DNA of 64,000 bases from Geovibrio ferrireducens (GTDB lineage Bacteria > Chrysiogenota > Deferribacteres > Deferribacterales > Geovibrionaceae): the NCBI RefSeq assembly GCF_026226615.1, contig NZ_JAJAPB010000003.1, forward strand, positions 186,001-250,000. The letters are read 5' to 3'. Position 1 is the stretch's first letter, and every line of letters starts with the position of its first letter. Shown in pieces: positions 1 to 7,786 of the stretch. The notes beneath the pieces are model-generated. The model searched no databases. It saw only the letters and a program-made list of their open reading frames with translations, and had not been told where the DNA came from. Position numbers and translations under genes: made by a program.

Positions 1-2
1 GC

Positions 3-224
3 GGTTCCCCCGCACTCGCCAAAGGCGGCAGCGGCGACTGTCTCACAGGGCTTATAACAGGATTCATCTCACAGGGGTACGAACCAGCTGAGGCGGCTGT
101 CCTCGGCTGTTACATCCTCGGTGCGGCGTCACGCAGAGCAGCAGAAGGCAAAAGCGAAAGAAGCGTGATGACCACTGACGTGATAAGCCGGATCGGAGCG
201 GTGATAAGTGAACTTGAAGATTAA
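3..224 (+). CDS. nnrD: ADP/ATP-dependent NAD(P)H-hydrate dehydratase, C-terminal end (partial)
   Basis: The first 73 codons readable in this frame end a gene that begins before the window. The segment shows the carbohydrate-kinase-like NnrD signature GSPALAKGGSGDCLTGLI, in which the GGSGD stretch supplies the anion hole and catalytic Asp of the ribokinase-like fold. This enzyme repairs hydrated NAD(P)H using ADP or ATP. In many bacteria it is fused to the NnrE epimerase; the missing 5' part would decide that here. The stop codon lies inside tsaE (17-base overlap), so the two are probably translationally coupled, an nnr-tsaE order that is common in bacteria. Confidence 0.85.
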   Translation, partial: GSPALAKGGSGDCLTGLITGFISQGYEPAEAAVLGCYILGAASRRAAEGKSERSVMTTDVISRIGAVISELED

Positions 225-624
225 CACATCATCACCGGAGGAAACCGCCAAAGCGGCAAAAAGCCTTATAAACGAGCTCACAGGAAAGACAGTTCTCCTC
301 AACGGAAATCTGGGCGCAGGCAAGACAACTTTTGTGAAGGCCTTCGCCAAAGAGTCCGGTTGCAGGGAGGAGGGCTCCAGCCCCACCTTTACCCTGATGC
401 AGAGATACAGGGGCGAAACGGACATTCTCCACTTTGACCTCTACAGGCTGAACCACTTTGAAGAGCTTGAGACAATCGGTTTTTTCGAAACCATGGAGGA
501 AAAAGCCACCAAGTTCATAGAGTGGGCGGAAAAGTTCAGGCTTCAAGACGAGCTTGAAAGTTTTGTAATAATTGATATAAAAAATCTCGGCGGCGATGAA
601 AGAGAGCTGCACATAAAGGAATAG
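208..624 (+). CDS. tsaE: tRNA threonylcarbamoyladenosine biosynthesis ATPase TsaE
   Basis: P-loop ATPase of the TsaBDE complex that makes the universal t6A37 modification of ANN-decoding tRNAs. The 138 aa length is usual for the family. A Walker A motif GNLGAGKTT sits near residues 34-42, followed by the typical SPTFTLMQRY segment and the HFDLYRL motif, and FIEWAEK in the C-terminal half. The GTG start at 208 is the only one giving a family-length N terminus and overlaps the end of nnrD. The next gene begins three bases after the stop. No tsaB or tsaD is in the window. Confidence 0.93.
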   Translation: MNLKINTSSPEETAKAAKSLINELTGKTVLLNGNLGAGKTTFVKAFAKESGCREEGSSPTFTLMQRYRGETDILHFDLYRLNHFEELETIGFFETMEEKATKFIEWAEKFRLQDELESFVIIDIKNLGGDERELHIKE

Positions 625-626
625 AT

Positions 627-860
627 ATGATACCCAAATACTGCCCCTACTGCGGGGATCAGAAGCTTGAAGAGCTTGAACCGACAGAAGTCGCCATAGA
701 CAATATGATATGGACTATATATCATTACGAATGCCAGTTCTGCGGCGAACTTTTCGACCGTATAATACCCGAAGGCGAGCTTGAGTGGGACAATATATCC
801 CCGGACGATCTCGACTCCCTCATAGATGATGACGATAAACCCAAAGGGTATCCGCATTAA
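627..860 (+). CDS. small zinc-ribbon protein, function unknown
   Basis: A 77-residue acidic protein with two CxxC pairs, CPYCG near residues 6-10 and CQFCG near 36-40, which form a probable four-Cys zinc ribbon. The C-terminal third is Asp/Glu-rich (SPDDLDSLIDDDD). It sits between tsaE and a second small gene in the valS operon and overlaps the latter by 35 bases. The pattern resembles short zinc-ribbon proteins of unknown role; I do not recognise a named family. Translation from ATG 627, two bases after the tsaE stop, looks coupled. Confidence 0.7.
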   Translation: MIPKYCPYCGDQKLEELEPTEVAIDNMIWTIYHYECQFCGELFDRIIPEGELEWDNISPDDLDSLIDDDDKPKGYPH

Positions 861-1110
861 CAACAGACCGAACCTCTCAGAAGAGGATGTAAACAAAATT
901 CTCATTGTTAAAAACGGGCTGGAGGATCTCAACCTGATAATTCAGGAGATTGAGCACACCTACCAGATACTGGGCAGTGAAGAAATAACCGAGAACGAAA
1001 GAGAACTGAACAAAAGAAGGCTTAAGGCGCTGGAAAAACTCATGGCAGATATAAACGCCAGAGTGAACACGGCGATAGACAAAGAGATAGACAAATCAAA
1101 ATTTTCTTAA
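826..1110 (+). CDS. hypothetical protein, predicted all-helical
   Basis: A 94-residue charged protein with no cysteine and no membrane segment. Residues about 18-90 read as long amphipathic helices rich in Glu, Lys and Leu, which suggests a helical hairpin or coiled coil. ATG codons at 826 and 829 are both possible starts inside the preceding zinc-ribbon gene. A start this early overlaps it by 35 bases, so a later non-ATG start cannot be ruled out. It ends 19 bases before valS. I do not recognise the family; context only says it is co-transcribed with translation-related genes. Confidence 0.6.
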   Translation: MMTINPKGIRINNRPNLSEEDVNKILIVKNGLEDLNLIIQEIEHTYQILGSEEITENERELNKRRLKALEKLMADINARVNTAIDKEIDKSKFS

Positions 1111-1129
1111 ATATACGGAGCAGAGAATA

Positions 1130-3751
1130 ATGCCGAAAGAAATACCGACGCGAATCGACCCGAAGGAATTTGAAGCAGACATCTACGCGGAATGGATAAG
1201 GGACAACAGGTTCCATGCCGATGAAAATTCGGAAAAACCCGCTTACTCTATAGTAATACCCCCTCCCAACGTCACCGGCTCGCTTCACATGGGGCACGCG
1301 CTGAATAATACTTTGCAGGATATTCTCATACGCTATCACCGTCTTGCGGGGTTTGAGGCTCTCTGGATGCCCGGAACGGATCACGCAGGGATAGCAACGC
1401 AGAACGTGGTGGAAAAACAGCTTGCCGCGGAAGGAACAGACAGACACGCCCTCGGACGTGATGCCTTCATAGACAGGGTATGGAAATGGCGCACTGAATC
1501 CGGCGGAACGATAATAAACCAGCTTAAACGCCTCGGCTGTTCCTGCGACTGGGAGCGTGAACGCTTCACAATGGACGAAGGCCTCAGCGCCGCTGTCCGC
1601 AAGGTGTTTGTAACACTTTACAAGGAAGAGCTTATCTACCGCTCCGACTATATAGTAAACTGGTGTCCCAGATGCCACACAGCCCTCAGCGACCTTGAGG
1701 TTGAGCACGAGGACACGGAAGGCGGATTCTACCAGCTTCTTTACCCCGTAAAAGACAGCGATATAAAACTCACAGTAGCCACAACCAGACCGGAAACAAT
1801 GCTGGGCGATACCGCCGTTGCAGTTCATCCGGAGGATGAGAGATACAAACACCTCATAGGCAAAACAGTTATCCTGCCCCTTATGAACCGCGAGATCCCC
1901 ATAATCGGCGATGAATATGTTGATATGGAGATGGGGACAGGCTGCCTGAAAGTCACCCCCGCTCACGATCCCAACGACTTTGAAATAGGCAGAAGGCATA
2001 ACCTGCCCGCTGTCAAGGTGATGGACGAAAGCGGCAAAATAAACGCCAACGGCGGACAGTTCGCAGGGTTGGACAGGTTTGTCGCCAGAAAACAGGTCAT
2101 CGAAGAGCTTGAGAAGCTCGGTCTCTTTGTAAAAAAAGATGCGCACATGCACAGTGTAGGCCATTGCCAGAGATGCACAACGATTGTTGAACCCACAATA
2201 TCAAAGCAGTGGTTCGTGAAGATAAAGCCTCTGGCGGAAAAAGCGATAGAAGGCGTTGAAACGGGAGACATCAAAATATACCCCGAATCATGGAAAAACA
2301 CATATTACGAATGGATGTACAACATCCGTGACTGGTGCATCAGCCGTCAGATATGGTGGGGACACAGAATCCCCGCATGGTACTGCGCAGGCTGCGGCGA
2401 AGTCATAGTGGAAACAGAAGACCCCGATACATGCCCGAAATGCGGCAGCGCAAGCCTCACACAGGACCCCGATGTTCTGGACACATGGTTCTCTTCCGCC
2501 CTCTGGCCTTTTTCCACAATGGGCTGGCCGGAAAAAACCAAAACTCTGGAAAAATTCTACCCCACATCCTGCCTTGTCACAGGGTTTGACATCCTTTTCT
2601 TCTGGGTGGCAAGGATGATAATGGACGGGTATAAGTTCATGGATGAAAAGCCTTTTAAAGAGGTTTATCTCCATGCCCTCGTGCGTGATCAGCATGGGCA
2701 GAAAATGAGCAAATCAAAGGGGAACGTAATAGACCCCCTTGTGATGATAGATAAATTCGGTGCGGATTCCTTCCGGTTCACTCTGGCCGCTTTTGCCGCT
2801 CAGGGGCGCGACATAAAAATGTCCGAAGAACGCATAGACGGCTACAGAAACTTTGTGAACAAGATATGGAACGCCTCAAGGTTCATAATGATGAACTTTG
2901 ACGAAGGCTCCCCCCTGCCCCCTGCGGACAGGCTGAAAATTGAGGATAAATGGATTCTCATGAACCTTCGCAAAACAGCGGAGCAGACAGCCGAAGCCAT
3001 CAAAAAATATGACTTCAACGAAGGCGCGCTGAGCATATACAGCTTCTTCTGGCATAAGTTCTGTGACTGGTACATAGAGTTCATCAAACCCAGAATCTAC
3101 AATGAGGAAACCAAGGCAGACGCAATGGCAGTGGCGGCTTATGTTCTGGAAAAATCGCTGATTATCCTTCATCCGTTTATGCCTTTCGTGACTGAGTATA
3201 TCTACAAAATGCTCACAAACAAAACCTCCATAATGGCTGAGACCTACCCTGAGTCTGACTTTGCATGGCAGAAGGAGATGGAGGAGACGGACGCTGTTAT
3301 TGAGCTCGTCAGCCTTATCAGAAACGTGCGTGGCGAATACAATGTTTCCATGTCCAAGCAGCTTAAAGCATGGGTCAAAACAGACAGTGCCAAGACAAAA
3401 GAACTCTTCACCCACGCCAAAGACAGGGTAATCAACCTCGCAAGGCTTGAAAGCATGGACTTCACCGATGCTGAGCCCGCAGATTCAGTGGCGAACATCG
3501 CAGGCAGTTTCACAGTATTTGTACCTCTTCAGGGTCTTATTGACGTTGAAGCAGAGATTAAAAAACTTGAAAAAGAGCAGAAAACGGTGGAAAAAGACCT
3601 CAGCGTGTACGGCGGCAAGCTGAAAAACGAGAAATATCTCGCTAATGCCGCACCTGAAATCATTGAGAAAGACAAAAAGAAATTTGAAGAGGCAACTGCA
3701 CTCGCCACCAAGATAGAAGAAAACCTCAGGAGACTGAAAAGCCAATGCTGA
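1130..3751 (+). CDS. valS: valine--tRNA ligase
   Basis: Class I aminoacyl-tRNA synthetase charging tRNA-Val; 873 aa, the normal length. The HIGH-type motif PPPNVTGSLHMGHAL lies at about residues 43-57 and KMSKSKGN at about 525-532. The editing (CP1) domain includes TTRPETMLGD and the GTGCLKVTPAHDPND segment, where Asp binds the mischarged amino acid. Two CxxC pairs around residues 418-440 (CAGCGE and CPKCGS) form a zinc-binding insert. The last 70 residues are the Lys/Glu-rich coiled-coil arm that grips the tRNA. The stop overlaps nadC by 7 bases. Confidence 0.98.
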   Translation: MPKEIPTRIDPKEFEADIYAEWIRDNRFHADENSEKPAYSIVIPPPNVTGSLHMGHALNNTLQDILIRYHRLAGFEALWMPGTDHAGIATQNVVEKQLAAEGTDRHALGRDAFIDRVWKWRTESGGTIINQLKRLGCSCDWERERFTMDEGLSAAVRKVFVTLYKEELIYRSDYIVNWCPRCHTALSDLEVEHEDTEGGFYQLLYPVKDSDIKLTVATTRPETMLGDTAVAVHPEDERYKHLIGKTVILPLMNREIPIIGDEYVDMEMGTGCLKVTPAHDPNDFEIGRRHNLPAVKVMDESGKINANGGQFAGLDRFVARKQVIEELEKLGLFVKKDAHMHSVGHCQRCTTIVEPTISKQWFVKIKPLAEKAIEGVETGDIKIYPESWKNTYYEWMYNIRDWCISRQIWWGHRIPAWYCAGCGEVIVETEDPDTCPKCGSASLTQDPDVLDTWFSSALWPFSTMGWPEKTKTLEKFYPTSCLVTGFDILFFWVARMIMDGYKFMDEKPFKEVYLHALVRDQHGQKMSKSKGNVIDPLVMIDKFGADSFRFTLAAFAAQGRDIKMSEERIDGYRNFVNKIWNASRFIMMNFDEGSPLPPADRLKIEDKWILMNLRKTAEQTAEAIKKYDFNEGALSIYSFFWHKFCDWYIEFIKPRIYNEETKADAMAVAAYVLEKSLIILHPFMPFVTEYIYKMLTNKTSIMAETYPESDFAWQKEMEETDAVIELVSLIRNVRGEYNVSMSKQLKAWVKTDSAKTKELFTHAKDRVINLARLESMDFTDAEPADSVANIAGSFTVFVPLQGLIDVEAEIKKLEKEQKTVEKDLSVYGGKLKNEKYLANAAPEIIEKDKKKFEEATALATKIEENLRRLKSQC

Positions 3752-4581
3752 TAAACGGATATACCAGAAGGCTCATACAGCTTGCCCTCGATGAGGACAT
3801 AGGCACGGGCGACCTTACCGCCGGAGCGTTTGAGTCCTTCAAATCTCAGGCTACTTTCAACTTTATCGCAAAGGAAAACTGCATAATCTGCGGAACCAAA
3901 GTTGCGCAGGAAGTTTACTTCATGCTTGATCACGAGGTTAAGGTGGAATTCTCGGTTAATGACGGCGACCGCATCACCGAGCGCCGCATAATCGGTCAGG
4001 TAACAGGCCCTGCAAGCTCTATCCTCACCGGTGAAAGAACCTCGCTTAACTTCCTCCAGAGGCTCTCAGGCGTTGCCACCAACACAGCAAAATATGTGGA
4101 AGCTCTCGGCGACTCAAATATAAAAATACTCGACACGCGCAAAACCACCCCCGGCTGGCGCAGGATAGAGAAATACGCAGTCAAGACAGGCGGCGGCTGG
4201 AACCACAGGATAGGTCTATTTGACGGCGTTATGCTGAAGGATAACCATGTGGATGCAGCGGGCAGCATAACAGGCGCTGTTAAAAACGTCCGCAGGTTCA
4301 TTCCCACCACAGTCAAAGTGGAGGTTGAAACCCGCAACCTGAAAGAGGTTGAGGAAGCTGTGCAGGCCGGAGCGGATATAATCATGCTTGATAATTTCGA
4401 CATCCCAACCATCGAAGAGGCTGTTAAAATAATTGATAAAAGAGCAAAGGTTGAGGTTTCCGGCGGGGTGACTCTGGAGTTTCTCAGGCTGCTCAGAAAC
4501 GTGGATGTGGACTATGTTTCCATAGGCGCGCTCACCCATCAGGCCACAGGGGTGGACATCAGTCTTAAAATGCGGGGTTAG
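3745..4581 (+). CDS. nadC: nicotinate-nucleotide diphosphorylase (carboxylating), quinolinate phosphoribosyltransferase
   Basis: Converts quinolinate and PRPP to nicotinate mononucleotide in de novo NAD synthesis. The 278 aa protein shows the family landmarks: DEDIGTGDLT near the N terminus, LDTRKTTPGWR with the substrate-binding Arg/Lys, GGGWNHRIGLFDGVMLKDNH, and VEVSGGVTLE of the phosphate-binding barrel end. It begins inside the end of valS, so it is translated as part of the same operon. nadA and nadB are not in the window. Confidence 0.97.
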   Translation: MLINGYTRRLIQLALDEDIGTGDLTAGAFESFKSQATFNFIAKENCIICGTKVAQEVYFMLDHEVKVEFSVNDGDRITERRIIGQVTGPASSILTGERTSLNFLQRLSGVATNTAKYVEALGDSNIKILDTRKTTPGWRRIEKYAVKTGGGWNHRIGLFDGVMLKDNHVDAAGSITGAVKNVRRFIPTTVKVEVETRNLKEVEEAVQAGADIIMLDNFDIPTIEEAVKIIDKRAKVEVSGGVTLEFLRLLRNVDVDYVSIGALTHQATGVDISLKMRG

Positions 4582-4583
4582 TA

Positions 4584-5117
4584 TTGAAAAAGGTTCGCTT
4601 TTTCGACGGCAAAAGCATTCTGGTTTTCGGCATAATTGCCCTTGCCTTCTACACTCTGTGGCAGAGCAGGTTCAATGAGGCTCTGCCGGAAGGCTACAAG
4701 GCGGAAAAGCTTGAGTTCCGCACCCTTGACGGACAAAACTTCACAACTGATCAGATAGGCATGCCTGTCATGCTTATCTTCTTCAATACAAAAACATTTT
4801 TCACCAGCAACATATATCCCAACCTCATTCTGAAAGCGATGCCAGAGCTTAAGCAGATTGAAAAAGCGGGATATGTGAAAATCATTGTCGTCACTGATAC
4901 TGAACAAACGCCCGAATCAGTTAAGAAACTACTCGGACGAAATAAGTATAAAATCCTTGAAAATAGCATCTATTTGAGTAATACTGAACTATTGTCAGGC
5001 TACTTCGGTGTACGGAGCTGGCCTCATTTTTTTCTTATGGATAGAGACAACACAATACTTTATCAGGATAAAGTCCCTTCTGTAGACAAGGTTATCCGCA
5101 TACTTAAAGGAGTATAA
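4584..5117 (+). CDS. membrane-anchored thioredoxin-fold protein lacking all cysteines
   Basis: 177 residues: a short basic N terminus, one hydrophobic segment (about residues 12-24, ILVFGIIALAFYTLW), then a TlpA/AhpC-like thioredoxin fold. The FRTLDGQNF start strand, the PVMLIFFNT strand where the active site would follow, and the late cis-Pro motif RSWPHFFLMD are visible. The position of CxxC reads NTKTFFTSN, and the protein contains no Cys, so it cannot be a dithiol oxidoreductase. The TTG start two bases after nadC has a GGGG element about 8 bases upstream. The stop is immediately followed by trxB ATG. The second half is richer in AT and rarer codons than its neighbours. Confidence 0.7.
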   Translation: MKKVRFFDGKSILVFGIIALAFYTLWQSRFNEALPEGYKAEKLEFRTLDGQNFTTDQIGMPVMLIFFNTKTFFTSNIYPNLILKAMPELKQIEKAGYVKIIVVTDTEQTPESVKKLLGRNKYKILENSIYLSNTELLSGYFGVRSWPHFFLMDRDNTILYQDKVPSVDKVIRILKGV

Positions 5118-6080
5118 ATGCAGGACTTTTTTAACTTTCAGGATATTAAGGAAGAATATGATGTGGTAATTCTCGGCGCGGGTCCTGCGGGTCTCACCGC
5201 CGCTATGTATGCCGCACGCGACAACCTCAGCACTCTCGTGCTTGAAAAGCAGTTTCCCGGCGGTCAGGTTGCCACAACTGAGTTTGTGGAAAACTATCCC
5301 GGCTTTCCTGAAGGGCTCATGGGGGCAGACTTAAGTGAAAAAATGTACGCCCATGCGGAGAAGTTCGGTGTTTTAATCCGCGCTGCGGAATGTCAGCATA
5401 TTGAAGTTAAAGGCGATTACAAATACCTTACAATAAAGAACCTCTCCTTCCAGATAAAGGCAAAGGCGCTTATCCTCTGTCTCGGCGCACACTGGAAAAG
5501 GCTTGACGTACCCGGAGAAAACAGATTCTTCGGCCGCGGCGTTTCCTTCTGTGCGACCTGTGACGGTTCCTTCTACAAAGACAAGGAGATAGCTGTAATC
5601 GGCGGCGGCGACTCAGCCGTTGAGGAAGGGCTTTACCTCACTAAGTTTGCCAGCAAAGTAACAATCATCCACCGCAGGGACAAGCTGCGCGCTGCGAAAA
5701 TATATCAGGACAGAGCGCTCAGGCACGAAAAAATGAACTTCATCTGGGACACGGTGGTAACAGGCGTTAACGGCGACCAGAAAGTAAGCTCAATCTCTCT
5801 CAGGAATGTTAAAACCGGCGAGGAATCAGAGCTTGAGGTAGCCGGAATCTTCGTTTTCATCGGTCAGACAGCGGATACCGAGCTTGTGAAGGACTTAATC
5901 AAGCTTGATGAAAGCGGGTTCATAGTTGCTGATGAAACCACGGAAACCAATATACCCGGAATTTTCGCCGCAGGCGATGTGCGCTGGAAACCGCTGAGAC
6001 AGATAACAACAGCCGTTGCCGACGGCTCAGTGGCTGCCAAAGCGGCCGGAAAATACATCGGCGAAGTTTTTGAATCATAA
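5118..6080 (+). CDS. trxB: thioredoxin-disulfide reductase (NADPH)
   Basis: FAD-containing reductase that transfers electrons from NADPH to thioredoxin in the cytoplasm; 320 aa, family length. The FAD-binding [15 protein letters not shown] motif is near residues 20-34, the redox-active CATCDG about residues 150-155, the NADPH-binding [13 protein letters not shown] after it, and the closing [20 protein letters not shown] near the C terminus. The ATG directly abuts the stop of the cysteine-less thioredoxin-fold gene, so the two are in one operon. Confidence 0.96.
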   Translation: MQDFFNFQDIKEEYDVVILGAGPAGLTAAMYAARDNLSTLVLEKQFPGGQVATTEFVENYPGFPEGLMGADLSEKMYAHAEKFGVLIRAAECQHIEVKGDYKYLTIKNLSFQIKAKALILCLGAHWKRLDVPGENRFFGRGVSFCATCDGSFYKDKEIAVIGGGDSAVEEGLYLTKFASKVTIIHRRDKLRAAKIYQDRALRHEKMNFIWDTVVTGVNGDQKVSSISLRNVKTGEESELEVAGIFVFIGQTADTELVKDLIKLDESGFIVADETTETNIPGIFAAGDVRWKPLRQITTAVADGSVAAKAAGKYIGEVFES

Positions 6081-6096
6081 TATACGGAGTTTTCAC

Positions 6097-6480
6097 ATGA
6101 AAAAGGCACTTCTCGTTTTCTTTGCTGTTTTACTTGTTGCAAATCTGTCCTACGCTCAGACAAAGGTCAGCAGAATAATGATGACATCAGGCATAGAAAA
6201 CAAAGAGCCTGTGGACAATGTAAGCGCGGTTAACGGTGAAATGCAGGATATTTACTGCTTCACCGAAATCCAGACAGACGAATACCCCACCGAAATTACC
6301 CATATCTGGATATATCAGAAGGATATAGAGGCTGAGGTTAAGCTTTTCGTGGGTTCGCCCAAATGGAGAACATTCAGTTCCAAAACCATAACCCCGGAAA
6401 AAGCAGGCGAGTGGAAGGTGGAAATATACGCTCAGAGCGGTCAGCTCATAGACTCCGTGGATTTCAGAGTTAATGAATAA
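6097..6480 (+). CDS. DUF2914 domain periplasmic protein
   Basis: 127 residues from the ATG at 6097, which has TACGGAG upstream and opens a clear signal peptide (MKKALLVFFAVLLVANLSYA). The mature part matches the DUF2914 pattern: a strand with HIWIYQKDIEAEVKLFV, then the hallmark WRTFSSK and a G-W-x-V-E-I segment (GEWKVEIYAQSGQ). The family is a small beta-sandwich exported domain of unknown function. An upstream in-frame start would lie inside trxB and is rejected because it loses the signal peptide. It overlaps rsmI by 8 bases. Confidence 0.8.
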   Translation: MKKALLVFFAVLLVANLSYAQTKVSRIMMTSGIENKEPVDNVSAVNGEMQDIYCFTEIQTDEYPTEITHIWIYQKDIEAEVKLFVGSPKWRTFSSKTITPEKAGEWKVEIYAQSGQLIDSVDFRVNE

Positions 6481-7294
6481 TCCCCCCCTTCTCAGTTTTG
6501 TGCCCACTCCGGTGGGCAATCTGGGAGATATAACCCTGAGGGCAGTTCAGACACTCCGTTCAGCGGATATTGTTTTCGCCGAGGACACAAGGACAGCCCT
6601 CAAGCTCCTCAGCCATCTGGAAATCAAAGTCAGGGTCGAATCATTCCACAAGGATAACGAAAAGAAGACGATAAGCCGCGTTATGGAACTGCTGAATGAA
6701 GGCAGGAAAATAGCCGTTATCAGCGAGGCGGGCTCACCCTGCATATCCGATCCGGGAATGTATTTGTCCGCTGCGCTGCGCGAGGCAGACATACCTTTTG
6801 AAGCCCTGCCGGGAGCCACAGCCTTTGTACCCGCTCTCACACTCTCAGGGTTTGACACATCCGATTTCTATTTCCGCGGGTTTCTACCGCATAAGCTTTC
6901 CGAAAAGAAGAGCGAAATAGAAAAGCTCAGAAAAATCAACAGTCTCATAGTGTTATATGAATCACCGCACAGAGTGGCAGAAACCCTTAGGCTTCTCATT
7001 GAAAACTTCCCTCTCCCCGTATCCCTCAGCAGGGAGATAACAAAACTCCACGAAGAAACACTTAAGATACGCTCTGAGGAGGACATAAATGCCCTCACTC
7101 TCAAAGGAGAGTTTGTTCTGGTGGTGAACAACAGGCAGGAAGAACAGGAAGAAGAGAAAGAGGATTTCAGGGAACTGGCGGAAAACCTGATCCAAGAAGG
7201 GCTCTCCGCCAAGGACTGCCTGACTGTGCTGAAGGCTCTGGGCGTTAAGAGAAACGCCGCCTACTCAGCTATTAACGAAATTATAAACCGCTGA
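6473..7294 (+). CDS. rsmI: 16S rRNA (cytidine(1402)-2'-O)-methyltransferase
   Basis: SAM-dependent 2'-O-methylation of C1402 in 16S rRNA. The 273 aa protein has the tetrapyrrole-methylase fold with TPVGNLGDITLRA at the N terminus, FAEDTR, the SEAGSPCISDPG loop (usually SDAGTPxISDPG), GATAFVPAL and YESPHRV. The ATG is inside the end of the DUF2914 gene. The last 30 bases overlap the convergent membrane-protein gene on the other strand. Confidence 0.95.
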   Translation: MNNPPLLSFVPTPVGNLGDITLRAVQTLRSADIVFAEDTRTALKLLSHLEIKVRVESFHKDNEKKTISRVMELLNEGRKIAVISEAGSPCISDPGMYLSAALREADIPFEALPGATAFVPALTLSGFDTSDFYFRGFLPHKLSEKKSEIEKLRKINSLIVLYESPHRVAETLRLLIENFPLPVSLSREITKLHEETLKIRSEEDINALTLKGEFVLVVNNRQEEQEEEKEDFRELAENLIQEGLSAKDCLTVLKALGVKRNAAYSAINEIINR

Positions 7295-7786
7295 ACCCAC
7301 AAGAAAAATATTCAATACTCCGAGCAGGACAATGAAAGTTATCTGCTTTTTCCTGATAAGTTTATTATCAAGCTTGGCTATATTTCCCTGAAGCGGTGCA
7401 TCCACCTTGGACTTAACATAATCCGCAAATTCCGCAAAATTTTTAAAGTAGGATGAAACAAACACAAATCTTTCAGCATCCGAGAGAATCATGATGGCGC
7501 GCATTTTCAGCAGTATCACCCCTATCTCCTCCAGCGCATTCAGCTTTATGGACTTTCTGCCGTACACAGTGTACAGGCGCACCTCGTCCCCTTCGACCTC
7601 AAGCCTTCTGAAATAAAGGGACACAAAGTTAAATAAGGTAAAGCCGACCACAATGGCAACGATAACCCACTTTACCCCGTTCATGCCCGTAAATGCGTGT
7701 GAAACAGAAAAAATTACTGATGAAACTATAAGAAGAAAAGAAAGCGCCACAGCGGTCGTTCCGACTCTATAAACCGTCAATTTCAA
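7265..7786 (-). CDS. membrane protein with PH-like (bPH2-type) domain, tentative
   Basis: 173 residues with two N-terminal transmembrane segments (about 12-32 and 39-58), a central soluble beta-rich part (YFRRLEVEGDEVRLYTVYGR, then KSIKLNALEEIGV), and a final transmembrane helix near 150-170. This layout resembles bacterial PH-domain membrane proteins, but no hallmark motif proves it. Its start lies inside the end of the big TPR gene (20-base overlap), so it is the distal gene of that operon. Its 3' end overlaps convergent rsmI. Confidence 0.6.
   Translation of the reverse strand: MKLTVYRVGTTAVALSFLLIVSSVIFSVSHAFTGMNGVKWVIVAIVVGFTLFNFVSLYFRRLEVEGDEVRLYTVYGRKSIKLNALEEIGVILLKMRAIMILSDAERFVFVSSYFKNFAEFADYVKSKVDAPLQGNIAKLDNKLIRKKQITFIVLLGVLNIFLVGSAVYNFVNS

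Noticed and set aside
1040-2164. 374-codon frame on the minus strand opposite valS
   Set aside because: Antisense shadow of valS, with Cys/His/Phe-rich composition typical of such shadows.
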